Assembly (NCBI GenBank): GCA_964499865.1
Contig: CAZCPY010000034.1
Coordinates: forward strand, 1-28,251
From: JANOGU01 sp964499865
GTDB taxonomy: Bacteria; Pseudomonadota; Alphaproteobacteria; Rhodobacterales; Rhodobacteraceae
DNA length: 28,251 nt
Reading direction: 5' to 3'
Of this stretch, positions 21,814 through 28,251 are shown in pieces. The notes beneath the pieces were generated by a model, which had not been told where the DNA came from, made no database searches, and was given only the letters and a program-made list of their open reading frames with translations. Position 1 is the stretch's first letter, and every line of letters begins with the position of its first letter. Position numbers and translations under genes: made by a program.

Positions 21814-24105
21814 GTGCAGGCAAGCGATCCAGACGGCACGGCGGGGGCCCGGCCCGACACGCTGACGGCGCTCGACCGGTTCGAGGCGCGGTCGGACGCC
21901 AGCGGCCTGTTCCTGCGCTATGCCCGCGGCCGCCTGCGGGCCTTCGCCGCGCGGCAGGTGATGACGGTTGCCGGTGCTCTGGCGCTGTGGCTGCTGGTCG
22001 ATCCGCTGACCGCCCTGGCCGCGCTGCTGGCGGGATTCCTGGGCGATGCGGCGGATTGCCTGTTCCTGCGGCATCTGCTGCGCAGGTTCGCCGGCGCGCG
22101 CGTGCCGCCGCGCTGGCGGCGCATCGCCACGCTTGCCGCGGCAGCGCAGGCCGCGACGATTTCGGGCTGCATCGCGCTGGCCTGGCTGCGCGGCGGCGGC
22201 ACGGTGGGGATCGAGTTCTTTGCCAGCGCCTTCCTGTTCGGCGCCCTGATCGACGCGGGTCTTGCCCGCCCCCACGCCCCGGCCCTGGCCGATGCCCGCA
22301 TCGCGCTGTACGTCGGCACGCTGGGCGGGCTGCTGCTGCAAGACGCCTTGCGCGCGCCGGGGGGCGGCGCCTGGCTGCAGGACCAGGCGGCGTTCCTGAT
22401 CGCCACCGTCATGCTGGGCTATGCCGCGGTGCAGTTCGTCACCCACGTCGGCCGCAGCTTTGCCCGCAACCTGGCCTTCGAGCGCGACCTTCTGCGCGAA
22501 CAGCACCAGCTGTCGTTGTCGCGCGAGGCGCTGGCGCAGGGCGAGGCGCGCGCCAGGCGGCTGGCGCTGGTGGCAGAGAACGCCAATGACTCGATCCTGA
22601 TCTACGATGCCGACGGCCGGATCGACTGGGTGAACGAGACCTTCACCCGGCTGATCGGCTACCGGCTGGACGAGGTGCGCGGCCGCGTGCCCGGCGACGT
22701 GCTGAACGCCGACGGCACCGACCCCGAGGCGATCCGCAGCATCGTCGAATCGCGGGCCGAGGGGCGGCCCTGCCGGACCGAGATCCTGAACCGCACCCGC
22801 GACGGCCGCACCCTCTGGCTCGAGGTCTCCAGCACGCCCGTGCGCGATGCCGACGGGCGGCTGGCGATGACGATCAGTGTCGAGCGTGACATCACCGAGG
22901 CCAAGGCCCGCGCCGCCGACCTGGCCGAGGCGCGGCTGCGGGCCGAGGCGGCGGCCGAGGCCAAGTCGCGCTTTCTGGCGACGATGAGCCACGAGATCCG
23001 CACGCCGATGAACGGCGTGATCGGCATGGCCGAGCTTTTGTCGGCCACGCCGCTTTCGCCCGTCCAGCGCGACTATGTCAGCGCCATCCGCGACAGCGGA
23101 CAGGCGCTGCTGACGCTGATCAACGACATCCTCGACCTGTCGCGCCTGCAGGCGGGGCGGATGACCATCGCCGCCGACCCCTTCGACCTGGCGGCGCTGA
23201 TGCGCGGGGTGGGCATGCTGCTGGCGCCGCTGGCCGAGGGCAAGGCCGTGACCTTCCGCAACCTGCCGCCCGGCCACCCGCCGGTCTGGGTGACGGGCGA
23301 TGCCGGGCGGGTGCGGCAGGTGCTGGTCAACCTGGTCGGCAATGCCATCAAGTTCACCCGGGCGGGCGAGGTGGCGCTGCACCTGGGGGCCGAGGACCGC
23401 GACGGCCTGCTCGCCCTCACCGCCGGGGTCGCCGACACCGGCATCGGCATCGCGCCCGACCGGCTGGAGGCGGTGTTCGACAGCTTCACCCAGGCCGACG
23501 GCACGATCAGCCGCGAATTCGGCGGCACCGGTCTTGGCCTGTCGCTGTCGCGGCTGCTTGCGCGCGAGATGGGGGGGGACGTGCAGGTGGCCTCGGTACC
23601 CGGGCAGGGGTCGGTCTTCACGCTCGACCTGACGCTGCCGCGGGCCGCGGCCCCGGCAGAGGCCGTCGCGGCCCCGGTTGCGCCGCTGCCGCGGCTGCAC
23701 GGGCGGCATGTGCTGGTGGCCGAGGACAACCGCACCAACCGGCTGATCCTGCGCCGCCTGCTGGAACCCCTGGCCGTCCGCCTGACCGAGGCGGCGAACG
23801 GCGCCGAGGCGGTGGCCGCGGCGCGCGACGATCCGCCCGACGTGATCCTGATGGACATGCAGATGCCGGTGATGGATGGCCTGACCGCGATCCGCGCCAT
23901 CCGCGCCGAGGAAGCCGCCCGCCAGCGGCCGCCCTGCCCGATCCTGATGCTGACCGCCAACGCCTTCGCCGAGGACCGCGAGGCCTGCCGCGCGGCAGGC
24001 TGCGACGACTTCCTGACCAAGCCGGTGCAGCGCGACACGCTCTACGACCGCATCGTCCGCCTGCTGCCGCCGGCCGACACCGCCGGGGACGGCGTCGCCG
24101 CCTGA
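21814..24105 (+). CDS. Membrane-bound hybrid sensor histidine kinase
   Basis: This 763-residue protein has an N-terminal membrane region of about four to five segments (residues 50-210), a short coiled linker and a PAS domain (250-365, LVAENANDSILIYDADGRIDW). The kinase core follows: phospho-acceptor His393 in ATMSHEIRTPMNGVIG, N box VNLVGNAIKFT, DTGIGI, GGTGLGLSLS. A receiver domain (630-750) has Asp681 (MDMQMPVMDG), Thr714 and Lys736. It resembles ArcB/BarA-type hybrids but lacks a C-terminal HPt domain, so a separate phosphotransfer protein is expected; none is nearby. GTG 21814 is chosen for AAGGGG upstream; TTG 21790 is an alternative. The signal is unknown. Confidence 0.9.
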   Translation: MQASDPDGTAGARPDTLTALDRFEARSDASGLFLRYARGRLRAFAARQVMTVAGALALWLLVDPLTALAALLAGFLGDAADCLFLRHLLRRFAGARVPPRWRRIATLAAAAQAATISGCIALAWLRGGGTVGIEFFASAFLFGALIDAGLARPHAPALADARIALYVGTLGGLLLQDALRAPGGGAWLQDQAAFLIATVMLGYAAVQFVTHVGRSFARNLAFERDLLREQHQLSLSREALAQGEARARRLALVAENANDSILIYDADGRIDWVNETFTRLIGYRLDEVRGRVPGDVLNADGTDPEAIRSIVESRAEGRPCRTEILNRTRDGRTLWLEVSSTPVRDADGRLAMTISVERDITEAKARAADLAEARLRAEAAAEAKSRFLATMSHEIRTPMNGVIGMAELLSATPLSPVQRDYVSAIRDSGQALLTLINDILDLSRLQAGRMTIAADPFDLAALMRGVGMLLAPLAEGKAVTFRNLPPGHPPVWVTGDAGRVRQVLVNLVGNAIKFTRAGEVALHLGAEDRDGLLALTAGVADTGIGIAPDRLEAVFDSFTQADGTISREFGGTGLGLSLSRLLAREMGGDVQVASVPGQGSVFTLDLTLPRAAAPAEAVAAPVAPLPRLHGRHVLVAEDNRTNRLILRRLLEPLAVRLTEAANGAEAVAAARDDPPDVILMDMQMPVMDGLTAIRAIRAEEAARQRPPCPILMLTANAFAEDREACRAAGCDDFLTKPVQRDTLYDRIVRLLPPADTAGDGVAA

Positions 24106-24168
24106 CGGCCCCGCGGCGGGCGGTTCCGGCGCGTGACGGCCGCAGACCGATCCCCGCGGCGAAGGGCG

Positions 24169-24204
24169 CCTCCCCTCCCCCTCGCGGGGAGGGGATGGGG
24201 GAGC
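24169..24204. repeat. REP-like palindrome, CTCCCC/GGGGAG type
   Basis: cctcccctccccctcgcg followed by gggaggggatgggggag forms a strong stem. It matches the blocks at 1090-1182 in motif and in placement between convergent genes. Confidence 0.6.
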
Positions 24205-24278
24205 CCGGCCCGCGGTGTTGCCCCGGCAACCGAGGTGGCGTCGCAGTCGAACGCGGCGAGGGGCCCCGATCCCGCTGA

Positions 24279-24314
24279 TCCCGCCCCGGCCCTGCGTCGG
24301 GCCCGGGACGGGGT
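24279..24314. repeat. REP-like palindrome, CCCGG type
   Basis: cccgccccggccc and gggcccgggacgggg pair around a short centre. The arms match the units of the nested repeat at 4687-4773, so this looks like a single-unit copy. Confidence 0.55.
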
Positions 24315-24428
24315 CTGCAATCACCGGGGTCTCGTCCGTGCGGAGGCGGCGCCGTGCGGGGGCGCCGGACGTGCCCGACGAAAGCTGCAGCGGCCGTGCC
24401 AGGGGCCTGCCACGGCCCGCGCGCGGCG

Positions 24429-24911
24429 TCAGCCGCGGTTGTGGTCGGGCACCTTCTGCGACGGCGCGATGTAGGGCCGCGTCACGTCGGTCAGCGTGAC
24501 CTCCAGCGCCTCGACATCCAGCGCCACGGCGCCGTCGCCCGAGAACGTCAGCGTCAGCGTGCCGGTGCCGTCCTGCCCCGGCGCGAACTCCATCGCCATC
24601 AGCGCGATCACCGTATCCAGCGCTTCGCGCTTCAGCCCCTGGATGCGGGCACGCCGCACGTCCTCGACCGCGATCAGCGTGCGCACGCGTTCGTAGGGGC
24701 GCTTCTCGCGTTCCGCCGCCAGCCGGTCTTCCCAGCGGAAGCGGTTGACTAGCAGCGACACCTGCCGCTTGCGCCCGTCATAGCGCATGTCGCCGACCGT
24801 CAGCACGGCGTCCTGCGACAGGGCCGACAGGATGCGCAGGTCGTCCTGGTCCTGCGCGATCAGGTTCAGTGCCTTCTCGGCCGCCTCCTCGAACCGCGCG
24901 TCGCGGCTCAT
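24429..24911 (-). CDS. DUF2948 family protein
   Basis: This 160-residue protein begins with the helix MSRDARFEEAAEKALNLIAQDQDDLRILSALSQDAVL and has a beta-rich middle (VSLLVNRFRWED, RTLIAVEDVRRARIQGL) and the end LEVTLTDVTRPYIAPSQ. This matches DUF2948, an alphaproteobacterial family of unknown function usually found directly after murA. Its ATG overlaps the murA stop (ATGA), so both are translated from one message. From memory, hisD often follows in relatives; here the next stretch is a repeat-filled gap. Confidence 0.9.
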   Translation of the reverse strand: MSRDARFEEAAEKALNLIAQDQDDLRILSALSQDAVLTVGDMRYDGRKRQVSLLVNRFRWEDRLAAEREKRPYERVRTLIAVEDVRRARIQGLKREALDTVIALMAMEFAPGQDGTGTLTLTFSGDGAVALDVEALEVTLTDVTRPYIAPSQKVPDHNRG

Positions 24912-26173
24912 GCGGCGATCCGCTCGATCTCGGCCCCGCAGGCGCGCAGCTTCTCCTCGACCCGCTCGTAGCCGCGGTCGAGGTGGTAGACGCGGCTGAC
25001 GACGGTCTCGCCCTGTGCCGCGAGCGCTGCCAGGATCAGCGAGACCGAGGCGCGCAGGTCGGTGGCCATCACCGGGGCGCCGCGCAGCCTGTCCACCCCG
25101 GTCACCCGCGCCGTGCCGCCGTGCACGTCGATCCGCGCGCCCATCCGCATCAGTTCGGGCGCGTGCATGAAACGGTTCTCGAAAATCCGCTCCTCCAGCA
25201 CCGACACCCCGTCGGCGGTGCACAGAAGCGCCATCATCTGCGCCTGCAGGTCGGTCGGGAAACCGGGGAAGGGCTCGGTCACCACATCCACCGCCCGCAC
25301 CCGCCCGTTGCCGCGCACGGTCAGCCCGCGGGCGGTTTCGGTCACCTGCACCCCGGCCTGGTCGAGCTTTTCGGCAAAGGTCCCCACAAGCTCCAGCCGC
25401 CCGCCCAGGCATTCCACCTCGCCGCCGCAGATCGCGGGGACGAGCATGTAGGTGCCAAGCTCGATGCGGTCGGTGACCACCTGGTGGGTGGCGCCGTGCA
25501 GCGCGTCGGTGCCTTCGATGGTGATGGTGGAGGTGCCCTCGCCCTCGATCCGCGCGCCCATGGCGCGCAGGCAGCGGGCAAGGTCCACGATTTCCGGCTC
25601 GCGCGCGGCGTTGCGAAGCTCCGTCGTGCCCTGCGCCAGGGTGGCGGCCAGAAGCGCGTTCTCGGTGGCGCCGACCGACACGAAGGGGAACGCGATCACC
25701 GCGCCCTTCAGCCGCCCGCCCGGCGCGCGGGCATGCACGTAGCCGTCGCGCAGGTCCATCTCGGCGCCCATCGCCTCGAGCGCCTTGAGGTGCAGGTCCA
25801 CGGGCCGCGCGCCGATGGCGCAGCCGCCGGGCAGCGAGACGACGGCCTGCCCATCGCGCGCCAGCAGCGGCCCCAGCACCAGGATCGAGGCGCGCATCTT
25901 GCGCACGATGTCATAATCCGCCCGCGCCCCGTTCAGCGCATGGGACGACATGGCAAGGACCTGCCCGCGCTGCAGCGTCGTCACCTCGGCCCCCAGCGAC
26001 TGCAGCAGATGCGTCATCGTGCGGATGTCCGACAGCCGCGGCGCGTTGGTCAGCGTCAGCGGCTGGTCGGTCAGCAGGGTCGCGGGCATCAGCGTCAGGC
26101 AGGCGTTCTTGGCGCCCGCGATGGGGATCGCGCCATGCAGCGCGCCGTTACCCCTGATCCGGATCTGGTCCAT
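24908..26173 (-). CDS. murA: UDP-N-acetylglucosamine 1-carboxyvinyltransferase
   Basis: This 421-residue enzyme transfers enolpyruvate from PEP to UDP-GlcNAc, the first committed step of peptidoglycan synthesis. Lys22-Asn23 (GAKNA) bind substrate. The catalytic loop is LPGGCAIGARPVDLH with Cys118, so the fosfomycin-sensitive Cys form is present. FPTDLQAQ and the end region HLDRGYERVEEKLRACGAEI are typical. ATG 26173 is preceded by AGGGGAC; longer in-frame starts lie within the small upstream gene. It is coupled at both ends: its start lies 26 bp inside the upstream gene and its stop overlaps DUF2948. Confidence 0.96.
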   Translation of the reverse strand: MDQIRIRGNGALHGAIPIAGAKNACLTLMPATLLTDQPLTLTNAPRLSDIRTMTHLLQSLGAEVTTLQRGQVLAMSSHALNGARADYDIVRKMRASILVLGPLLARDGQAVVSLPGGCAIGARPVDLHLKALEAMGAEMDLRDGYVHARAPGGRLKGAVIAFPFVSVGATENALLAATLAQGTTELRNAAREPEIVDLARCLRAMGARIEGEGTSTITIEGTDALHGATHQVVTDRIELGTYMLVPAICGGEVECLGGRLELVGTFAEKLDQAGVQVTETARGLTVRGNGRVRAVDVVTEPFPGFPTDLQAQMMALLCTADGVSVLEERIFENRFMHAPELMRMGARIDVHGGTARVTGVDRLRGAPVMATDLRASVSLILAALAAQGETVVSRVYHLDRGYERVEEKLRACGAEIERIAA

Positions 26174-26318
26174 CCGTGTCCCCTGCCCCTGCCCCCGCGT
26201 CGTCCCGCGCCTTCGCCTGCGCCTTGCGGCGCGCCACATTGGCCCTGAGCGCGGCCTTGAGGCGGTCCTCTCGGGTCGGCGCGGGTGGTCTTGCGGGCAT
26301 GCGCGGGCTTTCGTCCAT
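26148..26318 (-). CDS. Small basic protein upstream of murA (56 aa)
   Basis: This 56-residue hypothetical protein has a Pro-rich start, then a basic helix PTREDRLKAALRANVARRKAQAKARD and an acidic Gly/Asp end. AGGAA lies 9 bases before the ATG at 26318. It overlaps the murA start by 26 bp. Similar small proteins beside murA occur in relatives as I recall, which makes it more likely to be real. Function unknown. Confidence 0.68.
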   Translation of the reverse strand: MDESPRMPARPPAPTREDRLKAALRANVARRKAQAKARDDAGAGAGDTDGPDPDQG

Positions 26319-26378
26319 GCAGCGTGTTCCTACCGCAGCCCTGCCGCGGGGTCCAGCCGCGAACCCGCGCCGACCCCC

Positions 26379-26407
26379 TTGCGCCGTCCCCGCCCCGCGG
26401 CTATTCC
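26379..26407 (+). promoter_or_regulatory. Promoter of tRNA-Thr
   Basis: TTGCGC (26379-26384), a 17-bp spacer and TATTCC (26402-26407) lie just before the tRNA start at 26424, the same geometry as at tRNA-Ala. Confidence 0.5.
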
Positions 26408-26423
26408 CCCCCACGCATCCGGC

Positions 26424-26498
<75 letters not shown>

Positions 26499-26541
26499 CC
26501 TTCCCCAAGAAAATCAGTTGTTTGGCTGGAAGCGGCGGGCG

Positions 26542-26574
26542 CGGCTGGATCGTTACCCCGCGTTACCCCAGCCG
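26542..26574. other. Stem-loop holding a tandem repeat next to tRNA-Thr
   Basis: Arms cggctgg (26542-26548) and ccagccg (26568-26574) enclose cgttacccc twice (26551-26559 and 26561-26569). It lies between the tRNA and the stop of the 133-aa gene: a terminator for that gene, or an element-end recombination site. Confidence 0.4.
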
Positions 26575-26576
26575 AC

Positions 26577-26978
26577 TCACAGCGGTTCGCCCCAGTCGGG
26601 GTCGATGTGGCAACCATTGCCACCATCCGCATCGACCACGATGCCGTTGTGGCCGCCAGCCTCCAGCGCCGCGTCGGCGATGGCCCAGCGCAGGTCCGGC
26701 ACCCAAAGCCCCGCGCGCACCGTCACCAAGTAGCAAGACCCGGCATTGGAGTCACACCAGATGGTCTCAAGGCGACGAGCCATGAGTTCGGGCATCGCGT
26801 CTACGATCAGGCGCATCTTGTCCAGTTCGGCTAGCACAGACCAGCGGCTCTCGATCTGGACGCCCCGGTAGCGGAAACCTGAGACCGGGGCCTTGGTCCC
26901 GGCCTCGGCGCGGTCAATATCATACTGGCGCTGGATCAGCGCAGCCGCCTCGGGCGGCAAGTCGATGTAGTCAACCAT
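26577..26978 (-). CDS. Hypothetical protein (133 aa)
   Basis: This 133-residue soluble protein has a strong ribosome site (AGGAGA, 8 bases before the ATG). The N-terminal half is helical (LPPEAAALIQRQYDIDRAEAG), followed by RYRGVQIESRWSVLAELD and a WCDSNAGSCYLVTVRAGLWVPD segment with two Cys. The end is Gly/Asp-rich. I do not recognise the family. Lower GC at third positions than the core genes and its position in the tRNA-linked segment suggest mobile origin. Neither membrane segment nor signal peptide is seen. Confidence 0.7.
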   Translation of the reverse strand: MVDYIDLPPEAAALIQRQYDIDRAEAGTKAPVSGFRYRGVQIESRWSVLAELDKMRLIVDAMPELMARRLETIWCDSNAGSCYLVTVRAGLWVPDLRWAIADAALEAGGHNGIVVDADGGNGCHIDPDWGEPL

Positions 26979-26997
26979 CTTGCTCTCCTATCGGATC

Positions 26998-27029
26998 TCG
27001 TGCCCCACGTACACTGTCGCAGGGCACGA
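26998..27029 (-). other. Stem-loop between small genes
   Basis: tcgtgccc (26998-27005) and gggcacga (27022-27029) form an 8-bp perfect stem with a 16-nt loop, just upstream of the 133-aa gene and downstream of the 38-aa gene. It lacks a T-run on the minus strand; it may be an mRNA-processing or attenuating hairpin. Confidence 0.35.
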
Positions 27030-27049
27030 CGAGTTCGCGCTGGCAGCAG

Positions 27050-27166
27050 TTACTTCTTCTTGATCGTCTCCACGACATGCGTGGACTTGCGCTGCGTTGC
27101 GACCTTGACGGGTGTGAAGCGACCAGTCGAAGCGTTGCGGCCGACTTTGAACGTTTTCGATTTCAT
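27050..27166 (-). CDS. Very small basic protein, KVGR..TGRF..V...VETIKKK type (38 aa)
   Basis: This 38-residue Lys/Arg-rich product has the pattern FKVGRNASTGRFTPV near the start and THVVETIKKK at the end. I recall many small unannotated bacterial ORFs with this same frame (VGRDAxTGRF ... TTTVETIKKK), so it is probably a real, conserved gene, of unknown function. The ribosome site is weak (GAAAG). It is encoded in the tRNA-Thr-linked segment, with AT-richer codons than the core genes. Automatic gene finders would easily miss it. Confidence 0.6.
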   Translation of the reverse strand: MKSKTFKVGRNASTGRFTPVKVATQRKSTHVVETIKKK

Positions 27167-27195
27167 CTTTCGATCTTTCGTTTGCGTTGGTGGGT

Positions 27196-27220
27196 GGGGG
27201 GCGCGCTCGCCGCACCCCCC
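27196..27220 (-). other. G/C hairpin upstream of the 38-aa gene
   Basis: Read on the minus strand, ggggggtgcg pairs with cgcgcccccc (one G-U) around a 5-nt loop. It lies between the 44-aa and 38-aa genes and may separate their transcripts. Confidence 0.4.
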
Positions 27221-27240
27221 ATTCATTTGGTTGAGGGTGC

Positions 27241-27375
27241 CTACTCTGGGATCAGAATAGGCCACGCCCGGAAGCAATACATCTTGGCGTAGATGCGCTG
27301 GCCCGTGGTCGGGCAGGTCCGCCAGGGGCGGAACACCAACCGGAAGCCAGGCGGAACGTGAATGCGGTCAGCCAT
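27241..27375 (-). CDS. Hypothetical small protein (44 aa)
   Basis: This 44-residue product, MADRIHVPPGFRLVFRPW followed by RTCPTTGQRIYAKMYCFRAWPI, is aromatic-rich with two Cys. AAGGA is 10 bases before the ATG at 27375. Similar small ORFs with a FRPW...G-R-Y-A...AWP pattern occur in phages and islands as I remember, but I cannot name a family. It lies 74 bp before the 38-aa gene on the same strand. Confidence 0.55.
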   Translation of the reverse strand: MADRIHVPPGFRLVFRPWRTCPTTGQRIYAKMYCFRAWPILIPE

Positions 27376-27502
27376 GGTCGTCAGTCCTTCGGCGGGGCGT
27401 ATCTTGCCAAACCCGAAGAGCGCGCCCATTATCCTGCCCTGCGAAGAAGCTGGAATTGGCGCTGGGTCGGCTCTGCATCGTCAAGCCCCTCATGCACTGA
27501 TA

Positions 27503-27512
27503 CAGACGTCTG
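27503..27512. promoter_or_regulatory. Palindrome cagacgtctg, possible operator
   Basis: A perfect 10-bp palindrome sits in the 169-bp gap between the ImmA-like gene and the 44-aa gene. It could be a repressor half-site pair, but short palindromes also occur by chance. Confidence 0.25.
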
Positions 27513-27544
27513 GAGGCTCGGGGTGCAACCTGGGCCTTCATTCG

Positions 27545-28084
27545 TTAGAAACCCCCGTTCTTCTGGAGGTAGCTGATGCGGTGGCGCGCGGCCTCCCACG
27601 ACACGCCAAAGCGCTCCATCAGGGCGTTCTCGTCGTCAGACGAGGTGATGAAGCGCTTCGGCATCAGGATTTCAGCGGCAAACTGGTTGGCCTGCGGTTC
27701 GGCCAGCCGGAAAGCGGGGGTGCCGTCGCCCCGGCGGGCGCGGGCGAGCGGGATGTTTGTGTGCATTGCCCAGTGCCCGAGTTCATGCGCAGCGGTGAAG
27801 CGGGGCCTGCCATCCCCCCGCCACGCCCCGGCATACACATCTTCGCGGAGGCGGATGAACTCGCCCTTCGGGCAGGTGTAGCCCTCAGCGCCCTCCATTT
27901 CCGCGTGATCCGCCACCTCCAGCCTGAACCAGCCAAAGCGCTGGTCCATCACCCGCTCCAGAAGCTCCATCACGGGAAGGCGAGGATCATCCCACAAGCC
28001 AAGGCGGTGGCGGACATTGTCGGCGATGCCGCCGATTTCGGCCCACCGCCGCGCCGGGACAACAAAATCATGATCGGCGGTCAT
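27545..28084 (-). CDS. ImmA/IrrE family metallo-endopeptidase
   Basis: This 179-residue protein carries the zinc protease motif HELGH (residues 100-104 in RFTAAHELGHWAMH) and a downstream Glu129 in AEPQANQFAAEILMP, the third ligand region. ImmA-type proteases cleave phage or ICE repressors to trigger excision; IrrE-type members regulate stress responses. The N-terminal part may bind a partner or sense a signal. The ATG at 28084 overlaps the stop of the upstream gene (ATGA), the usual layout when a Xre-type repressor precedes ImmA. Context favours a mobile-element switch. Confidence 0.9.
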   Translation of the reverse strand: MTADHDFVVPARRWAEIGGIADNVRHRLGLWDDPRLPVMELLERVMDQRFGWFRLEVADHAEMEGAEGYTCPKGEFIRLREDVYAGAWRGDGRPRFTAAHELGHWAMHTNIPLARARRGDGTPAFRLAEPQANQFAAEILMPKRFITSSDDENALMERFGVSWEAARHRISYLQKNGGF

Positions 28085-28251
28085 TGGCTGTCCTTCTTGC
28101 TGAGGATTTGAAAGATGCTCTTCAAGTCATCGTCCGAGAGCGAGTTCATCCGGCGCGCCATCAGGCCCGCCGTGTCCCTCGCGAGTGCAGACTGGGTGTT
28201 GATCGGCGCGCAATAAGGACCCTGTTTCGGGGGTGATCGGCGTCCAAAAGG
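28081..28251 (-). CDS. Partial protein coupled upstream of the ImmA gene
   Basis: The minus-strand frame is open from the window edge to a TGA at 28081-28083 and gives 56 residues, ending in the helix-like SLSDDDLKSIFQILSKKDSQ. Its stop overlaps the ImmA start. By layout it should be the C-terminal part of the element's repressor (Xre-like), but no helix-turn-helix is visible in the part present, so this is only inferred. Confidence 0.5.
   Translation of the reverse strand, partial: PFGRRSPPKQGPYCAPINTQSALARDTAGLMARRMNSLSDDDLKSIFQILSKKDSQ

Larger units (their letters stand above)
24106..24428. other. 323-bp gap with palindromic repeats, no gene seen
   Basis: This gap between the convergent kinase and DUF2948 genes has no convincing ORF. 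It holds two GC palindromic blocks (see 24169-24204 and 24279-24314) and further C/G-rich sequence likely left by repeat insertion. Confidence 0.6.
26499..28251. mobile_element. Putative end of an element integrated at tRNA-Thr (runs off window)
   Basis: From the tRNA-Thr 3' end onward, gene character changes: lower GC, only short minus-strand genes, an ImmA/IrrE protease and a coupled upstream gene, both typical of prophage or ICE control regions. No integrase is seen, so this would be the end far from it, or a remnant. The other boundary lies outside the window. Confidence 0.5.

Overview
The window looks like chromosomal DNA of a high-GC alphaproteobacterium, most likely Rhodobacterales (Paracoccus/Rhodobacter relatives). 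The support is the extreme GC bias of third codon positions, poly-hydroxybutyrate genes, and several small families typical of this class (FYDLN-acid/TIGR02300, DUF2948, YdcH, DUF2007). Gene blocks familiar from the group also appear: tlpA divergent from argH plus a small lipoprotein; polyprenyl synthase divergent from DUF2007-TrmN6; an Lrp regulator divergent from ald; a small protein-murA-DUF2948. The assignment is inference, as there is no rRNA in the window.

Layout. 1-1047 (+): the end of AMP nucleosidase, an HU-like protein and a VOC protein. 1238-4119 (-): argH, two tiny lipoproteins, a DUF2834 membrane protein and a class II aldolase/adducin-like protein, all apparently read from argH downward. 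4100-4678 (+) is a TlpA-like thioredoxin, then tag (-) and a stand-alone EAL phosphodiesterase (+). 6606-12996 (+) is a compact gene train: phaA, phaB, three different ATP-grasp paralogues and a YddG-like EamA exporter. The last four genes follow phaB with a 1-base gap or ATGA overlaps. 12974-14208 (-) carries ydcH, a TrmN6-like methyltransferase and DUF2007, divergent from polyprenyl diphosphate synthase (+). 15268-16987 is the lrp/ald divergent pair. Next come FYDLN-acid protein and tRNA-Ala, a thiopurine methyltransferase (-), mtgA (+), ETF-ubiquinone oxidoreductase (-), nicotinamidase (+) and a membrane hybrid histidine kinase (+). A 323-bp repeat-rich gap leads to DUF2948, murA and a small upstream gene (-), then tRNA-Thr. 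From the tRNA-Thr 3' end to the window end the character changes: lower GC, tiny ORFs, an ImmA/IrrE metallopeptidase and a truncated upstream gene, all on the minus strand. This looks like one end of an integrated mobile element.

How it works together. phaA and phaB make (R)-3-hydroxybutyryl-CoA for storage polymer. Behind them, three ATP-grasp ligase-like proteins and a small-molecule exporter form a tightly coupled cassette whose product is not known to me. This is the strongest candidate for an undescribed system here. Most of the rest is housekeeping: arginine, peptidoglycan, quinone tail, DNA repair, NAD salvage and alanine catabolism.

Non-coding structure. Convergent genes either abut or overlap (EamA/ydcH overlap 23 bp; ispB/lrp 4-bp gap; mtgA/ETF-QO 10-bp gap), or are separated by GC-rich palindromic elements (1090-1182, 4687-4773, 24169-24314) or by a terminator hairpin (17642-17681). 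Both tRNA genes have a recognisable promoter with a 17-bp spacer.
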